A DNA stretch of 64,000 nt from Bacteroidales bacterium UBA6851 (GTDB taxonomy: Bacteria > Bacteroidota > Bacteroidia > Bacteroidales > UBA932), in NCBI GenBank assembly GCA_002451795.1, contig DKDJ01000003.1:1-64000 (forward strand), written 5' to 3'. Position 1 is the stretch's first letter. Every line of letters starts with the position of its first letter. Below are positions 61,205 through 64,000 of the stretch, piece by piece. A program made the position numbers and the translations under genes. The notes under the pieces are model-generated. The model was not told the origin of the DNA. It saw nothing but the letters and a program-made list of their open reading frames with translations, and did no database searches.

Positions 61205-62092
61205 TTAGAACTTTATCTTATAGCTGACGCTTGGCATTATCGGGATCAGCGAAACCTGCCTCCACTCACGCGATTTGTCATCATATATGATAGAGAACGG
61301 ATTATGGCGGTTCAGCATGTTATATAATCCCACCTTCAACTCTTGAGGATATTTCGTCTTGAAATCAATATTGCATCCTATATCAAGTCTGATATAATTC
61401 GGCATACGGTAATTGTTGGTGCTGGTAAAATAGTCAATGATGATAGTCTCTCCAAACGGCGTAAATGCGGGATAATCTCCTGCCGCGACCGTTTCCCAAT
61501 GACCAGATTGGAAAGTAAACAACCCATTCAATGACACGGTCATCTTTTCATTGTCCGCCACCAAGACATTCGCTGTCGCATTCAATATGTGACGACGATC
61601 AAACTTAGCAGGGAATCGCACTCCATTATTAACCCCATCGAAGCAGCGGTCAGTCTTGGAGTAAGTATATGCCACTCTATAATTCAACATCTTCCCCACT
61701 TTCTCGTAAAGAAACTCCACTCCCCACGAAGTACCGCTCCCGACTTTAACATTATTGCTCCATCCCGCTATTGCCGAACTGAAGAGAAGACTGGCATCTG
61801 AAAAATGCACAAGCCCATCCATCTTCTTATCATACGCTCCCAAAGATATATGGTGTTTTCCAAAGGACATAAAAGCTCCCGCATAGTACTGCGTCGCATG
61901 CTCCGGTGGACGGTTCGGATTGGTAGGCACAATCAAATCCATAGACCATCCAAGAGGAATCCCTTCCAGAGCATGATAATACTGCACCGTCCAATCAGCA
62001 GTCGCTTCAATTGACAGCCATTTGGCAAGTTTCAGTTTGGCAAGAATACTGGCTTCCGGATTGAAACGCCACCTTCTATATTGGAATGCAGA
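61205..62092 (-). pseudogene. TonB-dependent receptor, C-terminal barrel fragment
   Basis: The frame is open from 62092 (just after a TAA) to the stop at 61205 and encodes about 295 residues of a TonB-dependent outer-membrane receptor barrel: WRFNPEASILAKL, VQYYHALEGIPLGWSMDL, HATQYYAGAFMSFGKH, GSGTSWGVEFLYEK, ELKVGLYNMLNRHNPF, ending in YKIKF. Signal peptide, carboxypeptidase-like domain and plug are missing. Directly upstream lies DUF4249 sequence in another frame, so the gene was cut by a deletion or rearrangement. The first in-frame ATG (61987) starts inside the barrel and cannot give a working receptor. Confidence 0.85.
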
Positions 62093-63056
62093 TTAGACGT
62101 ATCGTATGCCGATGTCAAATCGTGTTCCAATGACTTGCTCTTTGTATAAACTTCGCGCAAGTACTTGTCATATTCTTCAGGAACACAATAGACATTCAAA
62201 AAAGAATATCGCCACGGCATGCCAGCGCCAGGACTGTCACTATAAAAAAAGACACTGGCACCTGATTTCTTGGTTCAAAGAGGGGCCCTGGGACAATAAA
62301 GAACGACTCCTCACTCTTAAAATTCCCTATCCGAACAAATTTATCATACAATGGATAGTCGGCAATTTCCTTTTTCGCAAAATTGAATATCGACTCATAC
62401 ATTTTACCCATATCTGTCCCGGCCGTCCCACGAAAAGACAATTCAGAATAACGTTTCCCCGTGATATTGAACCCATCCACATGCGTATAGTTGGTAGTCA
62501 AATACATATGTTGTTCCGTATCTCCTTCAGAAGGACCGGTCTGCTCCCCAGCCGTCACCCATATAGTCTCATTCTCCGGGGCATCTTCCCAGAACTGGAA
62601 CTCCGCAAATACTTGATAGAAAGGCTCGCGTTTTTCCCCAGAATGGAGCCAGCGTACATCAAAACTCCTTCCTTGTATCGTCTGTGTCTTAGCAGAAATC
62701 AATCCACGTCCGGGAATTTCTATTTTCAGTACATATTCAACACCTCTTTTAATAAACATCGCCTCCGTCTCCCACAAATCACCGCCCTTATATGCGAAAG
62801 GAATCTTCTTTTCACCCTCTTCCAGATAGACAGTTGCCTCTACCACAGGTATATAATCCGCTTGACCTTTCCCCTTCACATACATAAGATTCAGTGTCTG
62901 AACGGTTTTCTCTGCCCGATTAAATATGATATTGTTCTTCAAAACGCAATACACCATGACCGGCAAATCCTTCTCTCCCGGATCCAGCACTATCGGCTCC
63001 ACGCACCCGAAAAGCAGCAATGCCAGAAGGGAAATAGTTAAACTAAATCTTTTCAT
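62080..63056 (-). pseudogene. DUF4249-family lipoprotein, frameshifted and 3'-truncated
   Basis: The N-terminal part (from 63056; lipobox LLLFGC, Cys18) is a normal DUF4249 protein. After NQVPVSFF the frame breaks at a run of seven T (plus-strand A at 62244-62250); one extra T would continue YSDSPGAGMPWRYSFLNVY and then EEYDKYLREVY, which matches the end of the neighbour DUF4249 gene (SGYACMNYYCFDKAFDQYMRSVY). The match stops at about NLHSNIEGG, where TonB-receptor sequence begins in a third frame. DUF4249 lipoproteins normally pair with a TonB-dependent receptor. The pair here is doubly broken. Confidence 0.8.
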
Positions 63057-63234
63057 AATGCATGTTATTAATTATAGTGTTGGCCATTAATTAATGCAAA
63101 GAAACAAAAAATCCAAGACAAAAAACAATATATTCTAAATTTATCATGCCCTAACTGACAGTTGCATGCGCGGGCACAAAAGAGCTCGCTTATATGTCAA
63201 TCCATGTCCACGAATTCAATTATTACCATCCTAA
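63057..63234. other. Intergenic region between two DUF4249 genes
   Basis: This 178-base AT-rich gap holds no gene, hairpin with a T run or clean TAnnTTTG element that I can see. Confidence 0.4.
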
Positions 63235-64000
63235 TTAACTTCCATGATACTCTCGAAAGATTTTATGCCAAAGTTCATCATTAATAGCCGGCCTAAGAAA
63301 TGTAAATCCGCTAGAATAATAACTTCCAAAAATCCCAAAGCCTTGATGTATATTCGAATATATATCCCTTGCAGACGAGTATAAAAAACTTAAATCAGAT
63401 TTTAATGACTGATTATAAATATATACACTTCGCATGTACTGGTCAAAAGCCTTGTCGAAACAATAATAGTTCATACACGCATAACCAGAATCATCATTCG
63501 GAACAGCTTCTCCAGGGGATGGTCCAGGAATTGTCAGCGGACCAGCAAAAAAACGATATCTACCACCTTCTTCAAGCCGACCAAGTCTTATAAAGTCCTC
63601 ATATAAAAGATAATCTGGAATATTTTCTTTAGCTCTATCAAAGACAGCCTTATAATAGGCTTCAAGATAGTTCTCCGGATGAAGATTTCCGACAAAATCA
63701 AGTTCAGAAAATTTCTTTCTTGTCAGAGTCATTTCATCAACATTAGGACCACTGGCTGTCAAATACGGTAAATAAACAAGGCCACTCGGTGTGAATTCCA
63801 CCGCATTGAGCCAAACAGCACAACCCGACAAAGACTCGGGTGGAAATTTTCTGGCAGCAGTGTTAAAGAGCGATAGTGTCATCTCCTCAGAAATTATGTC
63901 ATCTGCTTTCATCCCGAAAAATATTATAGGCGGAGTTAAAGTCTCTGCCCAGATTGGCAATCTACCAGGTATTTCTATATAAAGTTTATATTTATGATAT
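63235..64000 (-). CDS. DUF4249-family protein, partial (5' end beyond window)
   Basis: The minus-strand frame is open to the end of the window, starting within YKLYIEIPGR, so about 255 C-terminal residues are seen. The sequence parallels the neighbouring DUF4249 pseudogene: KKFSELDFVGN, then AKENIPDYLLYEDFIRLG, FFAGPLTIPGPSPGEA, AFDQYMRSVYIYNQSLKSD and SNIHQGFGIFGSYYSS. It ends in an apparently complete C-terminus. Family members are exported lipoproteins encoded with TonB-dependent receptors; the function is unknown. The TTG at 63960 is an internal Leu. Confidence 0.85.
   Translation of the reverse strand, partial: YHKYKLYIEIPGRLPIWAETLTPPIIFFGMKADDIISEEMTLSLFNTAARKFPPESLSGCAVWLNAVEFTPSGLVYLPYLTASGPNVDEMTLTRKKFSELDFVGNLHPENYLEAYYKAVFDRAKENIPDYLLYEDFIRLGRLEEGGRYRFFAGPLTIPGPSPGEAVPNDDSGYACMNYYCFDKAFDQYMRSVYIYNQSLKSDLSFLYSSARDIYSNIHQGFGIFGSYYSSGFTFLRPAINDELWHKIFREYHGS

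Noticed and set aside
62106..63041. A 311-codon open frame on the plus strand
   Set aside because: It is opposite the DUF4249 sequence, rich in His, Arg and Ile as antisense frames often are, with no domain.
1..64000. CRISPR arrays, insertion sequences, phage genes
   Set aside because: No regularly spaced repeats, transposase, integrase or structural phage genes were seen on either strand.

Overview
The window comes from a Bacteroidales genome (phylum Bacteroidota). The evidence is SusC/SusD, DUF4493, PCMD and DUF4249 surface proteins, many short lipoprotein signal peptides, and repeated -7 promoter elements of the Bacteroidota form TAnnTTTG, several with a TTG/TTTG about 20 bases upstream. 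A gut or other plant-glycan-rich habitat is likely from the xylan-type enzymes. The genus cannot be fixed from the sequence; an uncultured gut Bacteroidales lineage is my best guess. No insertion sequence, phage or CRISPR array was seen.

Layout. 1-2.3 kb: the 3' end of an RHS polymorphic toxin gene whose C-terminal domain looks like an L,D-transpeptidase, followed by a lipoprotein (candidate immunity protein), an anchored orphan protein and a lipoprotein relic; this stretch is AT-rich. 2.3-7.7 kb (minus): carboxyltransferase, MBL lipoprotein, EttA and an OprP-like porin in one tight operon. 7.8 kb: tRNA-His with promoter and terminator. 7.9-12.4 kb: glutamate synthase large subunit without its small subunit. 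12.6-15.6 kb: two tandem CE1-type esterases and a TetR regulator. 15.7-18.1 kb: Hsp20 with a Cys-rich insert, a LysR-HTH/amidohydrolase fusion, and a 57-residue ferredoxin. 18.2-23.3 kb: DUF1573, ParE, acyltransferase, DMT transporter, then rpsF-rpsR-rplI. 23.4-25.5 kb (minus): POT transporter and a small membrane protein. 25.6-36.9 kb (plus): a long housekeeping run (LpxL, PepD, TIGR02757, zeta-like kinase, TldD/TldE, SlyD, GT2, TrkA, GrpE, DnaJ).

36.9-45.8 kb is a compact glucuronoxylan-type locus: GH43, SusD and SusC on the minus strand and a divergent GH67 alpha-glucuronidase. SusC/SusD would import acidic xylo-oligosaccharides, GH67 would remove (methyl)glucuronic acid and GH43 would trim xylose or arabinose; the two CE1-type esterases 24 kb away could remove ester groups. 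A fossil C-terminus of a second SusD lies between susD and the GH43 gene. 45.8-54.5 kb is a seven-gene minus-strand operon of fimbrillin-like, DUF4493 and FN3/PCMD lipoproteins plus two beta-barrel proteins; its function is unknown and it is the best candidate for an undescribed surface system. 54.7-59.7 kb (minus): FKBP isomerase, ROK kinase, acyl-CoA ligase and two tandem deoxynucleoside kinases. 59.7-61.2 kb: MBL hydrolase and SIMPL protein. 61.2-64.0 kb: a decayed DUF4249/TonB-receptor region with a homopolymer frameshift and a chimeric junction, plus a second DUF4249 gene that runs off the window.
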